From: an uncultured Flavobacteriaceae bacterium
Lineage (GTDB): Bacteria > Bacteroidota > Bacteroidia > Flavobacteriales > Flavobacteriaceae
Reading direction: 5' to 3'
Length of the DNA stretch: 64,000 nt
Assembly (NCBI GenBank): GCA_905479095.1
Contig: CAJQLD010000023.1
Location: 1 to 64,000, forward strand
The notes under the pieces are model-generated. The model searched no databases, was not told the DNA's origin, and saw only the letters and a program-made list of their open reading frames with translations. The position numbers and the translations under genes are program-made. Of the stretch, positions 27,776 to 37,190 are shown piece after piece; position 1 is the stretch's first letter, and each line of letters opens with the position of its first letter.

Positions 27776-29128
27776 CTAATTGCCATTTAATAATTGTTCT
27801 TCTATATGTGCTCGTCTTTTTTTTATAAATGGCTTTAAGCCCGGTATAAATGCCCCAGGATCATTAATATCTCCTATGGATTGCTCTATGTTTATATCAA
27901 ATTCTCTATTTGTATACATTTTTAAGGAATCGGTATAGACGCTTTCATTAATAAGTAATTTTAACGATTCAATTTTTTTGTTAAATTTTTTAGGTACAAA
28001 ATAGTCTAACACTTCATTTTCAATAATCTTTCTATAGGATTCTTTAATCTTTATATTTTCTTTTAATAGTTTAGTGACTAACGGATGCCTTTTATCATCT
28101 TCCTTCACATAATAAATATCTAATGCTAGCATTTGTTCCAAAGTAAAATTTGGAGACCATGCACCAAAACTGTAATTGCCATCATAATTTATCCATTCAA
28201 ACTTGGCTGTTTTAGTATTATAGTATAAATAAAAATTATGAGGATAGTATATATTATAAGCATCTACATTAACTAAGACGTTGTTGACGGCCCAAGCTTT
28301 TAAACAGTTTTTAATATTGAAAATGCCTCCCAGTGCTGTTTCGTACATTTCATCGGACCCTTCAAAATTATTAATGATGTTTAGAAAATGTATCAATTGT
28401 TTAGTAGAATTTGTCTTTGCACCACTTTTAATCTTATATTTTCGAGTATAACTAAGACTGTCTTTACCATGCCAATCTAAATAAGCCTGGGGCTCCCCTT
28501 TTATAAGTGCTCCTTTTTTATTTCCAAAGTTCCTTTCTAGAAAATTTTTATCGATCTCCTCTACCATAAGATAAAGTCCCCAATATTGATTATTGATATA
28601 TACTTTGGCATACGCATTTTTTTGAGATGGAACTCCTACATCATGCAAAAAATCTAGATAAAGCTTTTCTCGCATAAATGTTGGGTCTTTAAAATTATTG
28701 TTCAAGTTTATTTCTTCATATCCCTGAAATTTTTGCCCTTTAATAAATTTATCAAAATTAATTTTTAATGATTTCTTGTTGGATGGGTAGTGTTTATAGG
28801 ACGATTCTCCTTTAATTTTAACGCCTACATTATAACTGTATTGACCATCGATTACGACATCTCCTTTTAGATATGTTTTTTTTTCAAACAAGTTCTCTTG
28901 CGTTTTATAATGCACCAAAGAATCCCAATATTCTGATTGCTTAAATTGTATTCTCACCTCATGTACAACAGCATCATTAAAAAGAGAAACTTTATTAAAA
29001 AGCAGTTCTTGGTGGACATCAGCTTGGTTTTTAAAGTTTTCTTTTTTTGAATAAAACCATAAAGAGGTGCTCACAATGCCTACTAAAAGTGGAATACAAA
29101 GGCAAACAACGATGGTTAATTTTTTCAT
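27776..29128 (-). CDS. CotH kinase family protein
   Basis: A 450-residue CotH-family protein with an N-terminal membrane anchor or signal (about 4-26), so it is exported. Family motifs are VKIKGESSYKHYPSNKKSLK (104-122), NFKDPTFMREKL (145-156), GLYLMVEEID (184-193), and the later NVDAYN and WINYDGNYSFG. In Bacillus, CotH phosphorylates spore-coat proteins; CotH proteins also occur in non-spore-formers with unknown targets. Here it sits inside an exopolysaccharide-like cluster, 65 bp upstream of the HEAT gene. A kinase acting on a matrix or envelope component is an inference. Confidence 0.85.
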   Translation of the reverse strand: MKKLTIVVCLCIPLLVGIVSTSLWFYSKKENFKNQADVHQELLFNKVSLFNDAVVHEVRIQFKQSEYWDSLVHYKTQENLFEKKTYLKGDVVIDGQYSYNVGVKIKGESSYKHYPSNKKSLKINFDKFIKGQKFQGYEEINLNNNFKDPTFMREKLYLDFLHDVGVPSQKNAYAKVYINNQYWGLYLMVEEIDKNFLERNFGNKKGALIKGEPQAYLDWHGKDSLSYTRKYKIKSGAKTNSTKQLIHFLNIINNFEGSDEMYETALGGIFNIKNCLKAWAVNNVLVNVDAYNIYYPHNFYLYYNTKTAKFEWINYDGNYSFGAWSPNFTLEQMLALDIYYVKEDDKRHPLVTKLLKENIKIKESYRKIIENEVLDYFVPKKFNKKIESLKLLINESVYTDSLKMYTNREFDINIEQSIGDINDPGAFIPGLKPFIKKRRAHIEEQLLNGN

Positions 29129-29310
29129 TAGTATTTATTTTAAAAACTTCAAGAATTCAATAGGATACTTCCCATTTTACGAGTCTTTTTTTTGTAGTTC
29201 CATTTAGGGTTTTAACTTCTACAATTTTAATTCCTATTTTACATTCTAAATCTGAAAAACTCCGCATTTGCTCAAAGCTTTATGTTCTTTAATTTCGTGT
29301 AATTATTTAA

Positions 29311-30567
29311 TTAAAAATTAGCGATGAGTCCTCCAGAAAAACTGTATCTACTTGAGTAATCTCCTAAACTAAATTGAACTTCTTCTAAAAAATACCCGAT
29401 TCTAAAACGCGCTCTAACTAATGGGGAAAGTGTTTTTTGAAACCCAAAACTTCCTTTATAGGATTTTAGTTTATATAAACTCTCGTCATTTACAAGCCTT
29501 CCCCTCTCATCAGGAGAAACACCCATTCCGACTGTTAAAGCAATAAAATTATTTGCATTTTTTAAATAGTTTCTAACAATAAAATTGATCGAAGTTGAAG
29601 TTCCATACGATTTTGGTGTTATGTAAGGACGTAATGAAAACCAATAATTTTTATAGTATTTCCCTATTGAACCTGTTATTATTTTTGGATTAGAAGCCGA
29701 GAATTCTAAATACCGTAATCCAACAGAAAATTCGAAACTTTTTGGCAGCTTTTGATGCAGTTCAACGCCATATCTGCGGGACGGAAAAAGTGAAGAATAG
29801 GAAATCCCAAAATTAAGATAAGCGTAAGTACCACTCCGAATTCGGGGATAGGCATCTATTTCGTATTGCATTCCTTTTTTTTCAAAACGGTTTGCTAAGC
29901 TGGCTCTCCCTATAATCATTCCATATTTTGTTTTTTTAGATAAAGTAACATTGAGCAAGTGTCTTTCGGAAAAAATTTTGTTGAACACATTTAATTCGTA
30001 GGTAACCGATGCAACATTTATTTTTTGCGCGATTTTCAACTTTTTGTTAAGTTCATTAGCACCCTTGTGAGATGGATTTAATTCCAAAAGCTCTAAAAGG
30101 GTTTGAGAGGCCATAGCTGTTCTATCTAATTTATGAAGTACTTTAACTTTTTGAAACAGATATTTCTCGTTAACGGGATACGAATTTAGCGCCGTATTAA
30201 GGTATTCTAGGGCCTCTATATTTTTATCTGACCAAACTTCTACATTAATAATAGCTTCAAGAGCTTCTTTATGCTTTGGCTTTTTTAAGAGTACTTTTTG
30301 TAACTCTGTTCTAGCTGCTTCATAATTTTTTTCCCATGAATAAATTCGTCCTAAATACACTCTTACATCATAATAATTAGGTTTGTCTTCTAATATTGAT
30401 TGACAGACTAGCACTGCCTCCCCCTTCTGCTTCATGGAAACGAGCCTTTTGATATCGTTATAGCTATGTGATTGCTTTTGCGTTTTCTGTGCAAACAGAG
30501 TGCTTGAAATCGCTATTAAGATCAGGGTTAATACATTTCTCCAATTAATTAACCAATGGTATTTCAT
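29311..30567 (-). CDS. TPR / YaiO-like outer membrane beta-barrel protein
   Basis: A 418-residue exported protein (signal peptide about 8-26, ending LFAQ). The N-terminal half carries tetratricopeptide repeats (about 35-175: YYDVRVYLGRIYSWEKNYEAAR, KHKEALEAIINVEVWSDKN, NEKYLFQKVKVLHKL). The C-terminal half (about 185-418) is a run of amphipathic beta strands with aromatic girdles ending in FSGGLIANF, typical of an outer-membrane barrel. This is the YaiO architecture, also like TPR-barrel exporters of the PgaA/AlgK-AlgE type. It is a plausible polymer exit port for the GT2 encoded in the same cluster. Confidence 0.82.
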   Translation of the reverse strand: MKYHWLINWRNVLTLILIAISSTLFAQKTQKQSHSYNDIKRLVSMKQKGEAVLVCQSILEDKPNYYDVRVYLGRIYSWEKNYEAARTELQKVLLKKPKHKEALEAIINVEVWSDKNIEALEYLNTALNSYPVNEKYLFQKVKVLHKLDRTAMASQTLLELLELNPSHKGANELNKKLKIAQKINVASVTYELNVFNKIFSERHLLNVTLSKKTKYGMIIGRASLANRFEKKGMQYEIDAYPRIRSGTYAYLNFGISYSSLFPSRRYGVELHQKLPKSFEFSVGLRYLEFSASNPKIITGSIGKYYKNYWFSLRPYITPKSYGTSTSINFIVRNYLKNANNFIALTVGMGVSPDERGRLVNDESLYKLKSYKGSFGFQKTLSPLVRARFRIGYFLEEVQFSLGDYSSRYSFSGGLIANF

Positions 30568-30588
30568 TCTTCGTGAGTATTAAATTTG

Positions 30589-30951
30589 TTACATCATTTT
30601 TTTAAGCCTAACGATTAACTCATTTGGGCTAAACGGTTTTGCTATAAAATCATCGGCCCCTAAATTAAATGCTTCTAAAACCATTTCTTCTTGACCGGCC
30701 GAAGAAATTAGAACTATGGGGATTTCATTTTCATATTCATTCTTTATAAACCCAGTGAGTTCTAAACCGCTAACAAAAGGCATCATAATATCTGAAATAA
30801 CTAAATCAGGATGGTCAGATTTAATGATTGATATTGCATCTTTGCCATTAGTTGCTGTCAAAACATGATAGCCTTCCTTTTTTAACCTAAATTCTAAGAG
30901 TGAAAGTAACATTTGGTCATCCTCAACAAGTAATATTTTTTTAGTTTTCAT
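30589..30951 (-). CDS. Single-domain response regulator
   Basis: A 120-residue stand-alone receiver domain: acidic pair in LLVEDDQ, the phospho-acceptor Asp in LVISDIMMPFVSG (about residue 54), the Ser/Thr switch in VLISSA and the Lys in FIAKPF. There is no output domain, so it must signal by protein contact or phosphotransfer. It overlaps the hybrid kinase gene by 11 bp and lies 21 bp upstream of the YaiO-like gene, so it probably carries the kinase signal to the polysaccharide machinery. Confidence 0.93.
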   Translation of the reverse strand: MKTKKILLVEDDQMLLSLLEFRLKKEGYHVLTATNGKDAISIIKSDHPDLVISDIMMPFVSGLELTGFIKNEYENEIPIVLISSAGQEEMVLEAFNLGADDFIAKPFSPNELIVRLKKMM

Positions 30952-33286
30952 TTTTTATTTCATTTATTGTATTGTGCAATGAAACAGACATTTGAGTAAA
31001 TATTTTTTCAGATTCAATTAGTAGGTTTAAAATTTTTGAAAGTTCTCTTTCTTCTTTGCTCAAATCGTGAATTAAACTAATTTTATTTTGTAGTGGTTCT
31101 CTTGCAATCATACGAACATTAGAAATGATTTTATGAGATTCTTTATATATAGATTCAAAATCTTTGCTTTTTATTCCTGCTTTGACATTTATTAAAAAGC
31201 TTTCAAAATTGGCTATAAATGTGTTAATTAGAAATATAAAAAGATCATCATCACCCAACGATTCTTTTTTTAAGAATGATAAATCTACGTGATTATCTGT
31301 CTCTTTTTCTTCAGCTTCAACTATATTTTCATCTTCATTATCAGCTTTTTGTTTTGTATGATATATTATTTTATTATAAAGTGATTCTGGATTGAATGGT
31401 TTTGATATATAATCATTCATTCCCGTTTTTAGTGATTTCTCCTCATCGTTAGAAGACGCATCAGCAGTCATCGCAATAATTGGGATTTCACAAATAGGTG
31501 GCTTTAGCTTTCGTATCCTTTTTGTTGTTTCAAAACCATCCATTTCTGGCATTTGAATATCCATTAATATTAAGTCATATATCGAATTTTCTATTTTTTC
31601 TAATGCGATGACTCCATTATCAGCAATATCAATATTACAATTCCAAGATTTCATTCGACTTTTTGCCAATGCCTGATTCATGAGATTATCTTCAACTAAT
31701 AATATTTTCAAGTGTTTAAGACTAAAAACTTTAGGTTTATTATCCTCTTGTCCTAATAGTGAATTACGATCACCACTAACTTGTTCTTGTATGCATTTAT
31801 TAAAGGGAATTGTAATTGTAAATGTGGTTCCTTTTCCTAGTGTGCTATCTAAATGTATTTCACCTTTCCTTTGATCAACGATCATTTTCACAATAGCAAG
31901 TCCTAATCCAGACCCACCGTATTTACGGGTCGTATCGCTTCTTGCTTGCGTAAAACGTTCAAATATAATTTTTTGAGCTTTTTCACTCATTCCAATACCC
32001 GTATCCTCAATTTTAAATATAATATTAATCGAATCATCATTTTCTATCTTATGTTTAACATACATATTTACTTCTCCCTCTTCTGTGAATTTAACAGAAT
32101 TATTAATAAGATTAAGAAGGACTTGATTTAGTCTAGTAGGATCTCCATTGATATACCTAGGACATTTACTGTCAATAAATAGAGACAATTCAATGCCTTT
32201 CTTTTTGGCTTTATCCTCTATCATTTTAATTACCTGATCAATTAATTCTATAAGATCAAAATCGATACTTTCAAATATGAGCTTTCCGGATTCTAATTTT
32301 GAGGAGTCAAGGATGTCATTAGTTAATACCAAAAGAGTACTGCTCGATTTTTTAATTCGACCTAAAAATTCATTCTGATCAGGATTTAGTTTGGTTTCTA
32401 GTAAAAGGTCAGTAAAACCAATAATACTATTCATTGGTGTTCTTATTTCATGGCTCATGTTTCTTAAAAACTCCTCTTTGATTTTTACTGAGTTTTCTGC
32501 TATTTTTTTCGCTGCGATTAAATCAGCTTCAACTTTTTTCTTTTCTGTTATATCTGCCCGAATTGCGATGTATTGGATCGGTTTTCCTTTATCATTAAAA
32601 AACGGAACAATGGTCGTATCTACCCAGTAATAACTACCGTCTTTTGCTGAATTTTTAACCTCTCCCTTCCATATCTCACCTGACGCAATAGTTTGCCATA
32701 AATTTTTTATAAATTCCTTGGGATGGTACCCTGAATTAATAATCTTATGATCTTTTCCAATCAATTCTTCTCTACTAAATTTTGAGATTTGACAAAATTT
32801 ATCATTAACGTATGTAATTTTCCCTTTTTGATTTGTGATCGCGACAATAGCAGATTCATCTAAGGCCATTTTTATATTCTCTATCTCTTTTACAAGTATA
32901 TTTTCTTCTGTATGGTCTTTGCCTATAGCTAAAAGTGTAACGTCTTGTTCAATATAGACCATTTTCCAAGAAATAGTTTTGTGTAGCTTATCCCGATTAA
33001 AATATTTAGAATCAAATGATATCTCTTCATTGTCTTTTGAGAGCGATGCTATTTTTTTGAGGACTTCTACGGTTTCTTTTGGATCTAAAAAATCAAAAAA
33101 TGTTTTTAATAACAGGTTCGATTCTAAATATCCTGACATTTCAATAAATGAGTTATTTACATATTTAAAATGACCATTAATATCTATAATACAAATGACA
33201 TCAGATGATGAATTTAAAAAAGTCTCTAAAGTATTTAGGTTATTCAGGTTTTTAACAATTAATTTGGTTTGGTTCAGTATTTTCAA
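30941..33286 (-). CDS. Hybrid sensor histidine kinase (PAS-PAS-HK-REC-Hpt)
   Basis: A 781-residue cytosolic hybrid kinase without membrane segments. The order is PAS (about 18-125), PAS/PAC (about 140-248), HisKA with the phospho-His in NMSHEIRTPMNSI (His279), HATPase (NLINNSVKF, DTGIGM, GGSGLGLAI; about 380-495), a receiver (LLVEDNLMN, LILMDIQMPEMDG; about 530-645) and a C-terminal Hpt domain (ESHKIISN; about 690-781). The frame begins at TTG 33286; the only in-frame ATG upstream is followed at once by a stop. It heads the cluster, and the single-domain regulator encoded next is the likely partner. Confidence 0.93.
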   Translation of the reverse strand: MKILNQTKLIVKNLNNLNTLETFLNSSSDVICIIDINGHFKYVNNSFIEMSGYLESNLLLKTFFDFLDPKETVEVLKKIASLSKDNEEISFDSKYFNRDKLHKTISWKMVYIEQDVTLLAIGKDHTEENILVKEIENIKMALDESAIVAITNQKGKITYVNDKFCQISKFSREELIGKDHKIINSGYHPKEFIKNLWQTIASGEIWKGEVKNSAKDGSYYWVDTTIVPFFNDKGKPIQYIAIRADITEKKKVEADLIAAKKIAENSVKIKEEFLRNMSHEIRTPMNSIIGFTDLLLETKLNPDQNEFLGRIKKSSSTLLVLTNDILDSSKLESGKLIFESIDFDLIELIDQVIKMIEDKAKKKGIELSLFIDSKCPRYINGDPTRLNQVLLNLINNSVKFTEEGEVNMYVKHKIENDDSINIIFKIEDTGIGMSEKAQKIIFERFTQARSDTTRKYGGSGLGLAIVKMIVDQRKGEIHLDSTLGKGTTFTITIPFNKCIQEQVSGDRNSLLGQEDNKPKVFSLKHLKILLVEDNLMNQALAKSRMKSWNCNIDIADNGVIALEKIENSIYDLILMDIQMPEMDGFETTKRIRKLKPPICEIPIIAMTADASSNDEEKSLKTGMNDYISKPFNPESLYNKIIYHTKQKADNEDENIVEAEEKETDNHVDLSFLKKESLGDDDLFIFLINTFIANFESFLINVKAGIKSKDFESIYKESHKIISNVRMIAREPLQNKISLIHDLSKEERELSKILNLLIESEKIFTQMSVSLHNTINEIKNEN

Positions 33287-33506
33287 AGCATCTATTTTTA
33301 ATTACATTTAATAATTACTTACTATTTGAAATAACCATAAATTTACTTATACTGTTTAGTCTTTGTTAAACAGAACAGACGAAATGCATTAATGTGTAGA
33401 TGAATCGCTGTATATCTAATACAACTCGAAACCGCTCGTTGTAAACTAGTCGTGTTTAGAAGTTCCTTTAACTTTATAAAAAAAATGAATAAATTGTTTC
33501 ATTAAA

Positions 33507-34760
33507 TTAATCAATATAATTATTCAAAGACTCTATAACACCCAATGCCGCTCGTTCACCAGAAATCATAGCAGCATTCAAAGAGGCATTTAATTGCGTG
33601 TCTCCAGCCAAAAACACACGACTTGTTAAACGGGTTTCAGAGGGTAGCATTTCATATTTTAAATTCGCTAATTTTGGCAGTGCCCTCGCGATGTTGTACA
33701 GTTTAATGAATTGCGTCGATGAAATGCCACAGAGCGCTTTTAACTCTCTTGTAACCGCTTCGATAAGGGCTTTTTTAGAAAGGCCCTGATCCTCTATGAC
33801 CGTCACAGACAGCAGTTCTTTTTTAGGTTTTGAAACACTTTTTAGACTGCTATTGTAAAAGATGTTATTTATGAAGGTTCCCGTTTGAGGAATAAGCCCA
33901 ATTAATTTTTTATCAATAGCTCTTGTTTCCGTTTCAAAATATAAGGTCGTGCAAGATTTCCAATCAGTCGATTGATTTTTTAAATTAGAAATCAATCCAC
34001 TTGCTTCAGTGGCAACGATAGTATACTGACTTTCTAATTGCGTGTCATCACCAAGAGTGATAATTCCATCTTTGAGCGCAGTAACTTTCGTATGATACTT
34101 AAAAGTTGTGGTCTTTAGAGTCTTTAATAATTGCTTTGGAATCGCCTCCATACCCGCTTTTGGAATGGTTGCATGCCCTTCACCAAACATTTTATATACG
34201 AATTCAAACATTCTACTCGACGTTTCTAATTGGGTTTCAATAAAAATTCCACTGAAAAATGGCGTAAAAAAATCTGTAATAATGTCCTTTGAAAAACCAA
34301 AATCCGTTAAATATGCCAGAGTCGATTGTTCTGTTTCAGAAAATATAGCAGACATTGATTTATTCTTTAACTTTTGGTTTAATTTCAGTATTTTAACTTT
34401 ATCAGATAAATTCCCTATTCCTGATAAAAGAGTGGGAAACAGTAACGAAATATCTCTTAATGGATCGCCTATTATTTTTTGGTCATCCCCTTTAAAAATA
34501 GAGGCACCTGGTAAAATTTTTTGTAATTCTAAAGCATCGTAATCTAGATACTTCTGAACCGCTGGGTAGGCTGTGAGCAGTACTTGAAAACCATGGTCCA
34601 ATTGATATCCATCAATGATATCGGTTTTGACGCGCCCTCCGACGCGATCCGACGCTTCAATAACCACTGGATGATAGCCATGATTTTCTAAGACGATGGC
34701 GGCGATAAGACCACTAACTCCTGCACCAATAATATGTATTTTATAATCTTGTTTATTCAT
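33507..34760 (-). CDS. NAD(P)/FAD-dependent oxidoreductase (amine-oxidase type)
   Basis: A 417-residue flavoprotein. The N-terminal dinucleotide motif is IHIIGAGVSGLIAAIVLENHG (about 8-28), followed by VVIEASDRVGGRVKTD, the flavin-binding signature of the protoporphyrinogen oxidase / phytoene desaturase / amine oxidase superfamily. The C-terminal FAD contact is VFLAGDTQLNASLNAAMISGERAA. The substrate is unknown. It is encoded 21 bp downstream of the photolyase on the same strand, so the two are probably co-transcribed; such pairs recur in light-response loci of Bacteroidota. Confidence 0.87.
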   Translation of the reverse strand: MNKQDYKIHIIGAGVSGLIAAIVLENHGYHPVVIEASDRVGGRVKTDIIDGYQLDHGFQVLLTAYPAVQKYLDYDALELQKILPGASIFKGDDQKIIGDPLRDISLLFPTLLSGIGNLSDKVKILKLNQKLKNKSMSAIFSETEQSTLAYLTDFGFSKDIITDFFTPFFSGIFIETQLETSSRMFEFVYKMFGEGHATIPKAGMEAIPKQLLKTLKTTTFKYHTKVTALKDGIITLGDDTQLESQYTIVATEASGLISNLKNQSTDWKSCTTLYFETETRAIDKKLIGLIPQTGTFINNIFYNSSLKSVSKPKKELLSVTVIEDQGLSKKALIEAVTRELKALCGISSTQFIKLYNIARALPKLANLKYEMLPSETRLTSRVFLAGDTQLNASLNAAMISGERAALGVIESLNNYID

Positions 34761-34781
34761 TAGTAATAATCACTTATGTTA

Positions 34782-36239
34782 TCACCTCGCATTTACATGT
34801 GTTTGTAAGAGGCGTTGTTTTTCTTTCTGTACAGCAGGATGATTTTTATGTCCCCATATTTTGTCTCTTGCAAGGCGTGCACTCTCTTGTAAGTCGACGA
34901 TTGGGAGTGGGTAGTCTTCCCCAATAAGTACACCACAAAAGGTTTGTTCCATCGCGGTCATGTTCCAAGGTTCATGAATATGAGCAATTGGCACCTCCCT
35001 CAATTCTGGAATCCATTTTTTGATAAAGATCCCTTCGGGGTCATGCTCTTGTGAATTTTTCACTGGGTTGTATAAACGAACTGTATTAATTCCTGTGGTC
35101 CCTGCTTGCATCTGAAACTGCGGATAATGTATGCCGGGTTCATAATCTAAAAACTGTCGCGCCAAATGGTAGGTGCCTTCTCTCCAGTCTTGATCGAGAT
35201 TTAGTGTTAAAAAAGAAACCACCATGGCACGCATTCTAAAATTGATCCATCCCGTATTCTCCACAGCACGCATGCACGCATCGATCAATGGAACCCCTGT
35301 AGTACCCGTTTTCCAAGCTTTTATAAACGCTTCATTTTTTTCGTGTTCTAAAAGCTCATAGCCGTTATTAATACAATCGGTTTCATAGCGACACTCCACT
35401 TCAAATTTTTGAATAAAATGACAATGCCAGTGCAGTCGGGTCAACATCGCCGAAAACGCCTTGCTGTTTTTAGTACCGTTTGGATGTGTGCCAATAAACT
35501 GAAAAGCTTGTTTAATACTCATATTGCCCCAAGCCAAATAAGGAGACAGCCGACTGCAAGCGGTCCTGCTTTCGGTTGGTTTTGAAATGTGTTTTTGGTA
35601 GTTAAACCCTCGCTGGTTGGTAAATGATTTTAAATACCGCCATGCATTTTTTTCTCCAGCTGGTTGGTATTGCTTTGGGTATTTTTTTAATTGCGTTTCT
35701 AATTTTTCAGGCATTAAAAAAGAAGGTTCTAAGGGGGCTTCTTGCGATACAGAATAGGTGTTTTGAATTACAGATTCATGCATTTTCACATGCCATTGTC
35801 GGTTCCAATTATCTCTATTTTTAATGCCTCTTAAAATGCCATCCCGTTGAAATTCTTGCCAGTTAATTTGATGTTTTTTACAGTAATTCTTAATTTTTTT
35901 GTCCCGTTCCCAAGAGCCTTGAGTACCACTTTCTCGATAGCTAAAAAGGGTATTGATATCAAAACAGTCTTTAAGATGTTTAAAGATGTCAACGGCTTCT
36001 CCATAAAACACTTCGACCTTTCTGTTAAAAGGTTTCAAGGTCTTGTTTAAGGCGATGATAGAATGATATACAAACTGTAAATGTCGAGGGCTTGTATCTG
36101 GGTATTCGATTCTAGAAGGTTCAAATAAATAGACGATTCGATATGGGATACCTGCACGCTCTGCCTTCAATAAGGGGGCATGATCTTGCGATCGAATGTC
36201 GCGTTTTAACCAAACAATATTTTGGGGTTGACTTTTCAG
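34782..36239 (-). CDS. Cryptochrome/photolyase family protein; start uncertain
   Basis: A flavoprotein of the photolyase/cryptochrome family, which uses blue light to repair pyrimidine dimers or to signal. The FAD half is clear (RTACSRLSPYLAWGNMS, LTRLHWHCHFIQKFE, the GTTGVPLIDACMRAV-ENTGWINFRMRAM stretch, FLDYEPGIHYPQFQ). The antenna-domain start NIVWLKRDIRSQDHAPL is encoded upstream of the first ordinary start codon (TTG 36170), which would delete this first strand. The frame is open only from 36278 and contains no ATG or GTG there. I extend to CTG 36239 as the least bad choice; ATT is another option. A lost start by mutation is possible. Confidence 0.8.
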   Translation of the reverse strand: MKSQPQNIVWLKRDIRSQDHAPLLKAERAGIPYRIVYLFEPSRIEYPDTSPRHLQFVYHSIIALNKTLKPFNRKVEVFYGEAVDIFKHLKDCFDINTLFSYRESGTQGSWERDKKIKNYCKKHQINWQEFQRDGILRGIKNRDNWNRQWHVKMHESVIQNTYSVSQEAPLEPSFLMPEKLETQLKKYPKQYQPAGEKNAWRYLKSFTNQRGFNYQKHISKPTESRTACSRLSPYLAWGNMSIKQAFQFIGTHPNGTKNSKAFSAMLTRLHWHCHFIQKFEVECRYETDCINNGYELLEHEKNEAFIKAWKTGTTGVPLIDACMRAVENTGWINFRMRAMVVSFLTLNLDQDWREGTYHLARQFLDYEPGIHYPQFQMQAGTTGINTVRLYNPVKNSQEHDPEGIFIKKWIPELREVPIAHIHEPWNMTAMEQTFCGVLIGEDYPLPIVDLQESARLARDKIWGHKNHPAVQKEKQRLLQTHVNAR

Positions 36240-36537
36240 AAACGTGTTTTTTTGATTTAAATCCGTGTATTTGATCTCTTAATTAACTAAATCTTGTTTG
36301 TTTATAACAAGGAGATAAAGATATAATATGTTTGACTATTACTTCTTAATTTTAAACATAAATAATCGCCCAGATGTAATTTAATAGCACATCTAACGCA
36401 TCGTATACCCACTACGTTCTGTATTTCGTGATCTTATTATTGAATAGAAAAAGTTACTTTTCCTTTTAATCCGTTTACAGACCGTATATTTGCCAAAACA
36501 TTATACACGACCCTAAAAAGTCCTCTATTTAATTTCT

Positions 36538-37149
36538 ATGCCTTTTAAAAAATTACATTCTGATATCCGAGAGAAACTAGCGTCTTTAGAAATCATAACG
36601 CCGACGCCGTTTCAGGTCCGTAGTATTCCTGTCATCAAAAGCGGATCAAATGTGTATTGTATCGCCCCTAAAGAGAGTGGAAAAACAACGACCCTGATAC
36701 TAACGACTTTGCAAAAATTGAAATGTGAGGCAGATGGAAATGCCCCAAGAGCGGTTGTTCTTGTGGAAAATAAAGAGCGTGCATTAGAACTGCATGAGGC
36801 CTTTTTGTCCTATACCAAACACAATTCCTTACGTGTTTATGTCGGCTATGAAGAGCTTCATATTGATATTCAGAAATCTGAAATTTATGAAGGTGTTGAC
36901 ATTCTTATCACGACCCCAAAGACCATGAACAAGTTGTTCTTGTTAAATGGCGTTGGCACTTCTAAATTAAAAATATTTAGTATTGATGACGCTGAGTTCC
37001 TCATTCAAAATTCTGCATATACAGCACTCATGTCGATCACTCAAAGTATTCAAAAATGTCAGTTTGTACTTTATTCAGAAAAAATGCACCCAGTACTCAA
37101 GCGCTTTCAATCCTATTTTATGGAATATTCTAAAATAATCGCTTCTTAG
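36538..37149 (+). CDS. Degenerate single-domain DEAD-box-like protein
   Basis: A 203-residue protein equivalent to only the first RecA domain of a DEAD-box helicase. A Q-motif-like PTPFQVRSIP (22-31) is followed by a weakened Walker A (APKESGKT, 43-50), TPKT in place of TPGR (126-129), IDDAEF in place of DEAD (149-154) and YSE in place of SAT. The second helicase domain is absent, yet the frame ends with an intact stop and the next gene starts 41 bp later, so this is not an obvious recent truncation. It may bind RNA or ATP without unwinding. A candidate -7 promoter box, TATATTTG, lies at 36485-36492. Confidence 0.75.
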   Translation: MPFKKLHSDIREKLASLEIITPTPFQVRSIPVIKSGSNVYCIAPKESGKTTTLILTTLQKLKCEADGNAPRAVVLVENKERALELHEAFLSYTKHNSLRVYVGYEELHIDIQKSEIYEGVDILITTPKTMNKLFLLNGVGTSKLKIFSIDDAEFLIQNSAYTALMSITQSIQKCQFVLYSEKMHPVLKRFQSYFMEYSKIIAS

Positions 37150-37190
37150 TTAGACTGCCGATCTATATCGATACAAAATACGACGTCAAA

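Noticed and set aside
34108-34542. 144-residue plus-strand frame
   Set aside because: Antisense to the FAD oxidoreductase, with no independent coding signs.
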